From assembly GCA_964551475.1 (NCBI GenBank), contig CAZKCI010000002.1, positions 1 through 27,826 on the forward strand: DNA of 27,826 bases. Direction: 5' to 3'. The position numbers and the translations under genes are program-made. The notes beneath the pieces are model-generated. The model was not told where the DNA came from. It worked only from the letters and a program-made list of their open reading frames with translations, and did not search any database. This document shows, one piece after another, positions 17,170-24,525 of this stretch. Numbering within the stretch: position 1 is the first letter of the stretch; each line of letters starts with the position of its first letter. Source of the DNA: CAZKCI01 sp964551475 (GTDB lineage: Bacteria > Auribacterota > Erginobacteria > Erginobacterales > CAZKCI01).

Positions 17170-17213
17170 AAGTTAGACCAGTTGCATCTGTTGTCAAGGA
17201 ATTTTTTAAAAAT
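17170..17213 (-). promoter_or_regulatory. Putative promoter of the precursor with UP-like element
   Basis: On the minus strand a perfect TTGACA (-35, 17192-17197) is preceded by the AT-tract ATTTTTAAAAAATT (17200-17213), an UP-element-like sequence that stands out in this GC-rich DNA. The -10 is uncertain: TAACTT (17170-17175) lies at 16-nt spacing, and a better TACACT is too far away. It lies between the nucleotidyltransferase and precursor genes, so the precursor operon can be transcribed separately. Confidence 0.5.
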
Positions 17214-17242
17214 CGGGTTATCCGGGCGGATGGACCGGCCAA

Positions 17243-18529
17243 TCACTCCCCTCCGGACGGGGGGAGGGGACGATGCGGAGGGGGAGGGCCCGCCCGTCGT
17301 TTCTTAGGGGAATAGGCGCAGGCGGCGGCGTTGGCGAGAAGACTCCGCAGGGCGGTTATCTGGTGACGGGCGTAGGCGGCGAGGAGCCGCGTTCCGCTCG
17401 CCCGGTATTTTTGGCGAACATATCCCGGAGGGGGAAAGAGGTATTTTATCGCGTCCAGCGCCCGGAGAGGCCGAAAGATGGTGTCCGGGCGGAGACGGAA
17501 GAGGAATGCGCAGCGCCCCCCGCCCCCGGCCCCCGGCCGCAAGAAGGAGATCTGGGCCCGGGCGGCGAATCTCTCCGCGAAATTCATTCCGCTTCTCCCC
17601 CCCCTCTGACGGGCGAAGGGGAGCGGGAGGCCGTGACCGCCGTAGATTCTGCCCGCGGCCTCGAGGCAGGCGGCTGCCTCCCTGCGCAGATTCCAGGCGT
17701 CGGCCAGCTTCCGGACGTCGTCCCAGTCCGGCTCCGGGTCCCGGTCTGTCGCCGCCAGGTGAATATCCAGCAGCCAGAGGGCCCAGTTCCCCCGGAGCAG
17801 GAGACCGGGAAAATCATCTTCCCGCGCCAGCGCGGGAAGGGAAGGGCAGTGCTTGAACAGATGCAGGCAGAGCATCAGGACGCGGTCGGCCGGGGAGGGA
17901 ACGGGGATGCGGACGCCGGAAAACGAAGCTTCCCGCCGCCGGGAAAGAATCCCCGGATAATCCACGAGGTAGAGTGTGTAGGGATGGTCGAGCGCCCAGT
18001 GGAGTTCGACCGTCGCGCCCCTCGCCTTGTTGCTGAGCTGGAGATGCAGGTGGTGATGGAGAAAATAGCTCTCCGGCAGGAGGCCGGGGGGGGAAACGAA
18101 GCCCATCCGGGCCAGGGCGTCCCGGGCGGCGGAAACGTCATTTCTGGCGACCAGCAGGTCGAGATCCTGGAATGGCCGCAGGTAAGGCGTGCCGTACAGC
18201 GATATCCCCGGGTCCAGCCCCCGCAGGACGACGAAGTTCACGCCCCGGCGCCCGAATTCCCGGACGATTTCTCCCGCCAGATCGAGATAGGCCCGCGTTT
18301 TGATCACGGTCCGGCGGTGGCGCTCCTTCAGCTCCATCCGCGGGAGCGCGGGCAGCCGGTCGAGCCAGTTGAGACGGTCAAGGGCATTGAAGACCAGGCT
18401 GTCGAGGCGGTTCGCCGCCGCCGTGGAGACAAGCCACCTCCACTCCGCCGGTTGATTTTCCCGCTCCCGCAGCCGGGCCGGATCGGTTCGGGGATGGGCG
18501 AGAAGAAACAGCAACGTCTCATCCTTCAT
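17243..18529 (-). CDS. Nucleotidyltransferase-fold protein of RiPP clusters (PF14907-like)
   Basis: 428 residues. The N-terminal helical part leads into VLRGLDPGISLYGTPYLRPF with QDLDLLV (Asp122, Asp124), the DxD metal site of the NTP_transf_5-type nucleotidyltransferases, followed by ATVELHW. These proteins occur beside HprK-like kinases, PqqD-like proteins and ABC exporters in lasso and related clusters; the reaction is not established. The C-terminal tail (GPPPPHRPLPPSGGE) is low-complexity and probably derives from a repeat running into the gene. It is the first gene of the cassette on this strand, separated from the precursor by 147 bp with its own promoter. A weak GAGG precedes the ATG. 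Confidence 0.8.
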   Translation of the reverse strand: MKDETLLFLLAHPRTDPARLRERENQPAEWRWLVSTAAANRLDSLVFNALDRLNWLDRLPALPRMELKERHRRTVIKTRAYLDLAGEIVREFGRRGVNFVVLRGLDPGISLYGTPYLRPFQDLDLLVARNDVSAARDALARMGFVSPPGLLPESYFLHHHLHLQLSNKARGATVELHWALDHPYTLYLVDYPGILSRRREASFSGVRIPVPSPADRVLMLCLHLFKHCPSLPALAREDDFPGLLLRGNWALWLLDIHLAATDRDPEPDWDDVRKLADAWNLRREAAACLEAAGRIYGGHGLPLPFARQRGGRSGMNFAERFAARAQISFLRPGAGGGGRCAFLFRLRPDTIFRPLRALDAIKYLFPPPGYVRQKYRASGTRLLAAYARHQITALRSLLANAAACAYSPKKRRAGPPPPHRPLPPSGGE

Positions 18530-18563
18530 GGTTTTCAGCGCCTCAATAAAAGCAGATCAGGAT

Positions 18564-18595
18564 ATCAGGATAGCAGAAAATGCCGCTATTCTGAT
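18564..18595. repeat. Inverted repeat between divergent genes
   Basis: ATCAGGATAGC and GCTATTCTGAT form an 11-bp stem (one G-T pair) around a 10-nt loop, in the 141-bp gap between the divergently transcribed nucleotidyltransferase and glycosyltransferase genes. It could be an operator or a hairpin in either 5' leader. No promoter boxes are clear around it. Confidence 0.4.
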
Positions 18596-18670
18596 GCTCC
18601 GGCCCCCCGATATTCTGGTAACGTGATATCCTTGAAGAGAAGCCGATCTCTCAATCTTCTGGCAGAGCAT

Positions 18671-20035
18671 ATGACCGCCTCATCCCGGAACCCCTATCTG
18701 GCCCCCGTGCTGGTCCTCTATGCCGGGCTCACCCTGCTCTACAGCTTCGGGGTTCCCCTCTGGGAGGCCCCGGATGAGCCGTCGCACTACCTGTGCGTCC
18801 GGCGCATTTCGGACGCAGGGAATTTCTCCCCCCCTCGCTTCACCGCCGGGCAAAGGAGCATATGGCACGACGGATATATCTACTCCATGTATGAGCGTTC
18901 CCAGCCGCCGCTGTACTACCTGCTGGCCGCACCGGTGATGAAAACGCTGGCCGCCCGCGTCCTTCCCCTGGGGGAAGGGGTCGCCCTTCCTCCCGTCCGC
19001 TCGGATTTCAACCGGCAGGGCAACTTATTCATCCACGACAGAAAAACCGTGTGGGACCTGAATACGAACGAGGTGCGCGGGCATCTTTTTCGCCTGTTCT
19101 CCATAATCCCCGGGGGCATCGCGGTTTATCTCGTCTACCGGATGGCCCGGGCGGTTTTCCCGGGGCATCCGGCGGCGGCGGCCGCTTCCGCCGGTTTTCT
19201 CGCCTGTCTGCCCCAATTCAACTTCATCTCGGGAGCGATCAGCAACGACAGCCTCGCCGTTCTTGTGGGAACGGCCGGGCTCTTCGCCCTGGTCCGGCTG
19301 GCGGATCCCGGGAGAAGCCCGTCCTTCCGGGGCTGGTCTGTTCTGGGGCTGCTGCTGGCGCTGGGCCTTCTCACCAAGATGAACCTGGTGTTCCTCTTCC
19401 CGGCGAGTCTCCTCGTGATTTTGTGGAAAGTCAGGGATGGCAGGGAACCCCGCCGGATTCTGGCGGCGGTGGGGCTTGTATTTATCCCCTCCCTTGCCCT
19501 GGCGGCGGCGGCGGGCCTGATTTTCCACTTGGGGTCGGGCATCCATGCCTCCGAGATTTTCCAGCGTTTGCTCCGGATCAACCCCCTTCAGGTCACGCCG
19601 CCGCGCCTGAATCTCATGGCGGTCGATCTCTACCAGTCGTTCTGGGCGCGCTTCGGGTGGATGAGCATCGCCGCCGGAGGATGGATGTATGGTGCGTGGG
19701 GGGGATTTTTACTGGCCTGCCTGGCCGGATGGATTTTCCCGCGCCGGGGCGCCGAGACACTCCCGAGAGCATCGAAGCGCTCCCTCATCCTGCTGCTTAC
19801 TAGCTTCCTGCTCCTGCTGCTGGGAGTGGTGAAGAACAACCTCCTGGTTCCCCAGTCGCAGGGGCGCTTCCTCTTCCCCGCCCTGGGGGCTGTCTCCATC
19901 CTGCTCGCCGCGGGCTGGCTGAGGCTTTTCGGAGCGAAGCGGCAGGCGGCCGCCGCTCTGATGATGGTGTTGTTCCTCGCCGCGCTCAGTCTGATCGCGC
20001 TGTTCGGATACTTGCTTCCCGCATCCTACCCCTAA
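18671..20035 (+). CDS. Polytopic membrane glycosyltransferase-like protein (DUF2142/GT39 type)
   Basis: 454 residues starting MTASSRNPYLAPVLVLYAGL. The first helix is followed by the extracytoplasmic loop motif WEAPDEPSHYLCVRR (about 32-46); the Asp-Glu is the expected metal/acceptor site in GT-C enzymes such as DUF2142 proteins and mannosyl/arabinosyl transferases. At least eight further hydrophobic helices follow, ending FLFPALGAVSILLAAGWL and a terminal helix. Such proteins move a sugar from a polyprenyl-phosphate donor outside the inner membrane. The same frame is open upstream to 17273, but that stretch is antisense to the nucleotidyltransferase and is not credible coding sequence. A link to the peptide cassette (sugar on the peptide) is possible, but divergent transcription gives no support. 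The terminator at 20122 follows. Confidence 0.75.
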   Translation: MTASSRNPYLAPVLVLYAGLTLLYSFGVPLWEAPDEPSHYLCVRRISDAGNFSPPRFTAGQRSIWHDGYIYSMYERSQPPLYYLLAAPVMKTLAARVLPLGEGVALPPVRSDFNRQGNLFIHDRKTVWDLNTNEVRGHLFRLFSIIPGGIAVYLVYRMARAVFPGHPAAAAASAGFLACLPQFNFISGAISNDSLAVLVGTAGLFALVRLADPGRSPSFRGWSVLGLLLALGLLTKMNLVFLFPASLLVILWKVRDGREPRRILAAVGLVFIPSLALAAAAGLIFHLGSGIHASEIFQRLLRINPLQVTPPRLNLMAVDLYQSFWARFGWMSIAAGGWMYGAWGGFLLACLAGWIFPRRGAETLPRASKRSLILLLTSFLLLLLGVVKNNLLVPQSQGRFLFPALGAVSILLAAGWLRLFGAKRQAAAALMMVLFLAALSLIALFGYLLPASYP

Positions 20036-20076
20036 GATGGTGCTCGAATCGCTCCGCGAGCTGGCACTGTCGTAGA

Positions 20077-20095
20077 CCCTGAGCCTGTCGAAGGG
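20077..20095. repeat. Short dispersed palindromic repeat
   Basis: CCCTGAGCCTGTCGAAGGG is a variant of the CCTTCGACAGGCTCAGG-type palindrome that is scattered through the intergenic DNA of many bacteria (recognised from memory). It is embedded in a longer imperfect hairpin with arms CGCTCC (20050) and GGAGCG (20094-20099). Confidence 0.5.
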
Positions 20096-20121
20096 AGCGT
20101 AGTCGAAGTGCTCAAGATGAC

Positions 20122-20154
20122 AAAAGGCCTGCCTCGTATTGGGGCAGGCCTTTT
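20122..20154. terminator. Bidirectional intrinsic terminator
   Basis: Perfect 12-bp stem AAAAGGCCTGCC/GGCAGGCCTTTT with a 9-nt loop and T-runs in both directions. It lies between two convergent genes, the plus-strand glycosyltransferase ending at 20035 and the minus-strand HhH protein ending at 20218, and should serve both. Confidence 0.9.
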
Positions 20155-20217
20155 GTCGCTCCCAAGATACACTCCCACCATGCAGTACTAATGATAATAG
20201 AGAGGCGAGTGATACTG

Positions 20218-20805
20218 CTAGTTCTTGAATTGAATACTTCTAATTCTTTCCTTGGGTATGTCGATTTCCTGCCCTCCTGACAATATTACATGCAGTACAA
20301 CGGGTTTTATGGCGCCGCTGTATTGATTCCCGCTTCGCAATAAAATTGTATCGATGTTTTGCCCTCCGCCTTCAAGAGATATCGACCATATTTGTTCCTT
20401 GTCCAATGTAACTGACGCGTAACCGGTATTAACTTCATAATAAACGGTGGCAATATCTCCGTTGATAACGTCACCGCTTTTTAAAGTAATCCGATCCGTG
20501 CCCACGGTACCCATGGAAATAACATTTTTGCCGGAACCTTGCATGACCATGCCTTGCCACTTTGCTAAAGACCCGGGGCCAACATTTACCCGCCTATCCA
20601 AGTCATCCAAGGAGTAGTAGGGTCCATTGGCATCCCGTTCGGCGACTATTTTGGCCGCCATTTCCGGCCCAACCCCGGGAAGCCTCTCCAGTTCCGCAGA
20701 GTTGGCCGTGTTTAGGTCGATCATGCCTTGTGCCCTGGAAATGCCGGGGACTACAACCAGCACCACGAAGGATACCGCGATTGTAACTACAGAAAGTCTC
20801 TTCAT
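20218..20805 (-). CDS. Secreted helix-hairpin-helix (ComEA-like) protein with C-terminal beta-strand repeats
   Basis: 195 residues. A signal peptide (MKRLSVVTIAVSFVVLVV...SRAQG) is followed by a ComEA-type HhH motif, IDLNTANSAELERLPGVGP (about 29-47), then AAKIVAERDANGPYYSLDDL. HhH motifs of this kind bind DNA without sequence preference, as in competence protein ComEA. The second half (about 95-195) is a beta-rich region with repeated units of the form TLKSGDVINGDIATV / LLRSGNQYSGAI / LSGGQEIDIPKERIRSI, which I cannot assign. AGGAGG lies 7 nt before the ATG. It has its own conserved promoter and leader (20861-20996). The DNA is less GC-rich than its neighbours. DNA uptake is one possible role; the repeats could equally anchor it to a surface. 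Confidence 0.8.
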   Translation of the reverse strand: MKRLSVVTIAVSFVVLVVVPGISRAQGMIDLNTANSAELERLPGVGPEMAAKIVAERDANGPYYSLDDLDRRVNVGPGSLAKWQGMVMQGSGKNVISMGTVGTDRITLKSGDVINGDIATVYYEVNTGYASVTLDKEQIWSISLEGGGQNIDTILLRSGNQYSGAIKPVVLHVILSGGQEIDIPKERIRSIQFKN

Positions 20806-20860
20806 GAGAACCCTCCTGGGGTGTGTATTGCCTCGCCGTCTTATCGCTGAGTAAGGAAAA

Positions 20861-20934
20861 CGCGGTCGGATATCGCTATCCGAGCCGGGTCAGGCTTGCC
20901 GAACCTCATGTCCCCAGTTATTCCTCACGGCGCT
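20861..20934 (-). promoter_or_regulatory. Conserved 5' leader RNA element, copy 2
   Basis: Homologue of 184-254, in the untranslated region of the HhH gene. Shared blocks on the minus strand include CTGGGGACATGAGG and GACCCGGCTCGGATA. The hairpin CGGATA-GCGA-TATCCG has a GNRA tetraloop, and the outer stem is weaker here. About 55 nt separate it from the start codon, so an effect on translation is possible. Unlike copy 1, about 20 extra bases lie between promoter and element. Confidence 0.5.
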
Positions 20935-20967
20935 TCCTGCCGGGGTTACGGTGAACAACTGGCTGAT

Positions 20968-20996
20968 ATTCTTCTCCTCTCGACGTAGTTGGTCAA
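20968..20996 (-). promoter_or_regulatory. Putative sigma70-type promoter of the HhH gene
   Basis: TTGACC (20991-20996) and AAGAAT (20968-20973) are spaced by 17 nt on the minus strand, matching the arrangement at 263-291. The surrounding sequence is conserved between the two sites. Confidence 0.4.
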
Positions 20997-21043
20997 GAAG
21001 ATTTACCAAAAAAGAATAATCCCGGCTACTATGGCTAAAGCAA

Positions 21044-21076
21044 AAGGGCGGCTATCTTTGTCGGGAAACCGCCCTT
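21044..21076 (-). terminator. Terminator of the degraded FG-GAP gene
   Basis: AAGGGCGG/CCGCCCTT, an 8-bp stem with a 17-nt loop, begins about 18 nt after the pseudogene's final stop codon and is followed on the minus strand by TTGCTTT. It belongs to the same GGGCGG..CCGCCC group as the terminators at 22088 and 26065. Confidence 0.75.
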
Positions 21077-21094
21077 CCTCTTGCCCAGTTCGGC

Positions 21095-21910
21095 TTATCG
21101 GGTGACGGGGATGTCGCCGAGGGAGCCAAAATACAGCCGGGTGAGACTCCTCACAGACCACAGACCCGAGGAATCGCGAAATAATCCGGCTTCGTCAGTG
21201 TCATCCCCGTCGTAATCGGCAGGAACGGGTTGATCGAGGTTGTTGCCGAAATAACAGCGAGTTAGTCAGCGGATCGCCCAGAGACCGCCGGCGGGGCGGA
21301 ACAGGGCCTATTGCCACGGCCCCGCGGCCATAAGCGCTCCGGAAGACGGCCGGGTCGCTTGTCCCGTCGCCGTTATAGTCTCCAGAGACAATACGATCAG
21401 AGGAGGTCCCGTAGTAAAAGCGGGTGATATCCCGGATCACCCCAAGTGCCGTGTCCGGGCGGAAGATGGCGGCGTCGGCTCTGCCGTCCCCATTGTAATC
21501 GCCGGAATCCAGCGCAGCCGGACCAGGAGGCAGGCTGGGCCCGCAGGTGGGCGTCGGAACGGCCGAAGCGGTGGGGATGGGCGACGGCGTGGAGGAAACA
21601 ACAGGGGTCGGGGTGATGATGATGAGGCCAAACGGAGTGGGAGTGGGAGAGGCGGAGACATCCCCGGTGACCAGGATGTCGTCGAGGCACACCCCGTAAC
21701 CGTTGCCGGCCGTCCGGCCCCGCTTCCATCGCGGGCCAGAAGACCAGGCGGGGGTTCTGCGTGCAGGAACCGAAGCTCAAAACGGGGCGAGACCAGGCGA
21801 GTGACGGGATAGTCGTAGCCGTTATAAAATAAGTAGGCATTGGCGGGCGCGCTGGAGGCGGCCGAAGGGGGGCGAGGAGAGGAAAGAGAGAACAGCGATA
21901 GCAGTTCATT
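21095..21910 (-). pseudogene. Frameshifted FG-GAP repeat protein gene
   Basis: Pieces of one protein are spread over several minus-strand frames. In order: NAYLFYNGYDYPVTRLVSP and PVLSFGSCTQNPRLVFWPAM (different frames, about 21905-21730); CLDDILVTGDVSASPTPTP, a Pro/Thr linker and two FG-GAP units with DYNGDG and IFRP (about 21692-21310); then, after another frame change, LFRPAGGLWAIR, an in-frame TGA at about 21270, LTRCYFG, ADYDGD and the closing YFGSLGDIPVTR before TAA at 21095. The C-terminus mirrors that of the intact neighbour at 22142. Several frame changes plus a nonsense codon indicate real decay rather than one sequencing error. Confidence 0.75.
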
Positions 21911-22087
21911 ATTTAAGCAATAGGCCACATTTCAAGAGAAGGAGAGCGGTAGGTGACCAACCCCCAATATTAGTGCCATCCTCTATGCTGATATCTCCCT
22001 GTCGCGGATAAGGGCGAGTCCCTACGATCCCGGGCAATAACCGGTCGTAAGCTCGGGGCGTTACTGAGCTCTCCCCAACTGGTATAG
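21911..22087. other. Intergenic remnant upstream of the pseudogene
   Basis: No gene is recognisable. On the minus strand a short open stretch (GDISIEDGTNIGGWSPTAL) could be a further piece of the decayed N-terminus of the pseudogene, but no signal peptide or start can be placed. Confidence 0.3.
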
Positions 22088-22128
22088 AAAAAGGCGGCGT
22101 CGCCATTGCTGGAGAAACCGCCCTTTTT
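22088..22128 (-). terminator. Terminator of the SBBP/FG-GAP gene
   Basis: A GGGCGG/CCGCC stem (one bulged base) flanked by A and T runs, so that the minus-strand transcript ends in GCCTTTTTC. It starts 13 nt after the stop codon of the gene at 22142. Same family as the terminators at 21044 and 26065. Confidence 0.8.
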
Positions 22129-22141
22129 TGTCTAGGCTGTT

Positions 22142-24427
22142 TCAGCGGGTAGCGGGGATGACGCCGGTGGAACCAAATATAAAGCGGGTCACATCCGGCA
22201 CCCTCCACAGACCCGCCGGAGCGTTGAAAAGGGCGGGCTCGTCCTTCTCGTCCCCATCGTAATCCGCCGGCATGGGCCACTCCTGGGGGCAACCGAATTC
22301 AAACTGAGTGAAGTCCCTGATAAACCAGGACCCGGCGAAATAGCCCGACCTCACATAGATGGCCGCTTCCAGCCTTGCGTCGCCGCAATAATCCCCTGGT
22401 ACGGGCAGCGAGTCGGGGTAAATCGTGGTCGGTCCGAAGTTGAACCGGTCCCCGCCCCGCACCGCCCAATACTGATCGTGGGGACGGTAGATGGCGAATT
22501 CGTCAACCCCATCGTGGTTATAATCACCGGGGATGGGGATATCACCCTCCCGGCCGAAGTTCACCCTCGGAATCCCCTGGACCGCCCATAAAGCCTCGCT
22601 GCGGGGGCGGAAGATGGCCAGATCGGTAGTACCGTCCCCGTCGTAGTCCCCGGGAACCGGAATGTCTCCGGGGATGCCGAACACGGGGCGACCGATGCCG
22701 CGAATTATCCACTGTGCGTTGGAGGGGCGAAAAAGGGCGATTTCGGTCGTCCCATCGCCGTCGTAATCACCAGAAACCGGGATGTCTCCCGCCACTCCCA
22801 GTACTGTGTTGATAACACCCCGAACGCGCCACCCGCCGTTGCGGGGATCGAAATAGGCCGGATCGGCCCTCAAGTCCCCGTCGTAGTCGCCCGAGTCGAC
22901 CCGTGTCTGGCGGGGAGACGGGTCGTACCGCAGGCGGCTTAGAAAAGCGTCCGCTCCTCCAGCCCGGCTGCGCTGATACGAATTGACGCTGGGGAAATTA
23001 TCCGACCCCGTCTCTCCCACCACCCACACCCCCATCCCGGAGCCGACGGCCACTCCGCGGGCCATATCCCATTTGGTGCCGCCTAGATACGTGGAAAAAA
23101 GGACCGTCGGACCGCTGGGCGAAATACCGGCGGCGAAACCTTCCACATACTGGGGGTTGACGGTGGGGGGAGGGTTCGCGCCATTGCTGGTGGCTTGATA
23201 AGCGTTCTCGATTGGGAAATCGGGGGAGTCGGTTACCCCGGCGATGAAAATGTTTCCCGCGGAATCGACGGCAATGTCCTCGCTCGTGTCCTCGCCCCCG
23301 CCGCCCCAGAAGGTTGATAGCGAAAGGGCGGAACCGGTGCTGTTCAATCGGGTCACGAAACCATCCTGGGGAGAGGGTGGCCGCGGGGACCAGGTCACGG
23401 GGAATGAGGACGATGCCGTGCCCCCGGTCACCACCGCGCACCCCGCCGCCGAGTCGAGGGCAATGCCCGTGGCAAAATCGTCTTCAGTCCCCCCGAGGTA
23501 GGTGGAATAGAAAAGCGCGCTAGAGGGCATATCGAATTTGGCGACGAAACAGTCCGTAGCGTTCCCGAGCAGAGAGTTTTGATAAGGGCCCAAGAGGGGG
23601 AAATTCGGTGAAATCGTCGTGCCGCACAAGTAGGTGTGACCAAGACTCGGGTGTATGGCCACGCCGCTGCCGTAATCCTCCAAGAAGCCGCCGAAATATG
23701 TGGAGCCGTAGAGGGAAGAACCCGAGAGGGAGAACATGGTGAGGAAAGCATCGGAATAACCGTTGTTGCTGCTCTGGTAGGCGTCGACGGTCGGGAAATC
23801 GACTGAATAGGTGTAGCCCGAGACCACCGCCACCGTCCATGGGCTGACCGCGACGCCGCTGGCGATGTCCTCGCCGATTCCCCCCAAATAGGTGGAATAT
23901 TCGAGACAGGAGCCCGTGACATCCAGCTTGGCGAGGAAGGCGTCCTCGAGACCCCCGCGGCTGGATTGATAAGCGTTCAGCACGGGAAAGTTGTTGGAGA
24001 GCGTGTAGCCGGCGATATAGGCGTCGCCGGTCAGATCCACGGCGATATCTGACGCGCTGTCATAACCTCCCCCCCCCAGATAGGTTGAATAGTATAAAAA
24101 GGACCCCCCGGAGGCAAATTGCGCCACGAACACATCACAGTCGCCATTCCGGGTGGATTGATACGGCGACAGCGTCGCGGAATATGCGGGGAAGTTCGAC
24201 GAGTAGGTGTTGCCGGCCAAGTAGACTCTGCCGAGCGAATCCACCGCAACAGCGTTGGCCTGGTCGTCGCCCGCCCCCCCCAGGTAGGAGGATACCTCGC
24301 AGGTGACCGGCTCGCAGAACAGGGCGGGCGGAAACACGCCGGCCGTCGCGAACGCAAAGATGACCACGAAAAGCTTGGTCGCCAACCTGGCCTGAAATCT
24401 CACGGATCCCATCGGCACTGATCTCAT
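22142..24427 (-). CDS. Large secreted SBBP beta-propeller plus FG-GAP repeat protein
   Basis: About 761 residues. A signal peptide (hydrophobic LFVVIFAFATAGVFPPALF) is followed by seven or so SBBP-type repeats (about 35-510) of the form YSTYLGG..DxA..IAVD..G..Y(I/V)AG.T.S.NFP, which build a beta-propeller. Six FG-GAP-like units follow (about 515-761) with DYDGDG..D.AIFRP and W.VRG...FG..GDIPVPG; the Asp-rich loops bind Ca2+ in such proteins. The closing half-unit ends FIFGSTGVIPATR. Probably an exported surface or extracellular protein of unknown ligand. GGGAGG lies 5 nt before the ATG at 24427; a GTG at 24433 is also in frame. No sorting anchor is seen. Confidence 0.85.
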   Translation of the reverse strand: MRSVPMGSVRFQARLATKLFVVIFAFATAGVFPPALFCEPVTCEVSSYLGGAGDDQANAVAVDSLGRVYLAGNTYSSNFPAYSATLSPYQSTRNGDCDVFVAQFASGGSFLYYSTYLGGGGYDSASDIAVDLTGDAYIAGYTLSNNFPVLNAYQSSRGGLEDAFLAKLDVTGSCLEYSTYLGGIGEDIASGVAVSPWTVAVVSGYTYSVDFPTVDAYQSSNNGYSDAFLTMFSLSGSSLYGSTYFGGFLEDYGSGVAIHPSLGHTYLCGTTISPNFPLLGPYQNSLLGNATDCFVAKFDMPSSALFYSTYLGGTEDDFATGIALDSAAGCAVVTGGTASSSFPVTWSPRPPSPQDGFVTRLNSTGSALSLSTFWGGGGEDTSEDIAVDSAGNIFIAGVTDSPDFPIENAYQATSNGANPPPTVNPQYVEGFAAGISPSGPTVLFSTYLGGTKWDMARGVAVGSGMGVWVVGETGSDNFPSVNSYQRSRAGGADAFLSRLRYDPSPRQTRVDSGDYDGDLRADPAYFDPRNGGWRVRGVINTVLGVAGDIPVSGDYDGDGTTEIALFRPSNAQWIIRGIGRPVFGIPGDIPVPGDYDGDGTTDLAIFRPRSEALWAVQGIPRVNFGREGDIPIPGDYNHDGVDEFAIYRPHDQYWAVRGGDRFNFGPTTIYPDSLPVPGDYCGDARLEAAIYVRSGYFAGSWFIRDFTQFEFGCPQEWPMPADYDGDEKDEPALFNAPAGLWRVPDVTRFIFGSTGVIPATR

Positions 24428-24525
24428 CGACACCTCCCGGTTGCGCGACCTTCCCGTTTGATCTGTTTGCCGCTCTTGCCCTTGAAATGGGAGACGCTGA
24501 TCATCGCTGGGCTGCGGACTAATGG

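Noticed and set aside
10651..18529. Lasso peptide cluster
   Set aside because: The leader motif, PqqD-like protein, kinase and nucleotidyltransferase are lasso-like, but no asparagine-synthetase-type cyclase or transglutaminase-like B2 protease is present, and the core is Cys-rich and too long.
17273..18670. A 466-codon N-terminal extension of the plus-strand glycosyltransferase frame
   Set aside because: It is antisense to the nucleotidyltransferase gene, has no recognisable domain, and the first credible helix starts at the ATG at 18671.
21909..22292. Minus-strand frame of 127 codons overlapping the SBBP gene end
   Set aside because: It overlaps the conserved C-terminal FG-GAP unit and terminator of the real gene and has no motif of its own.
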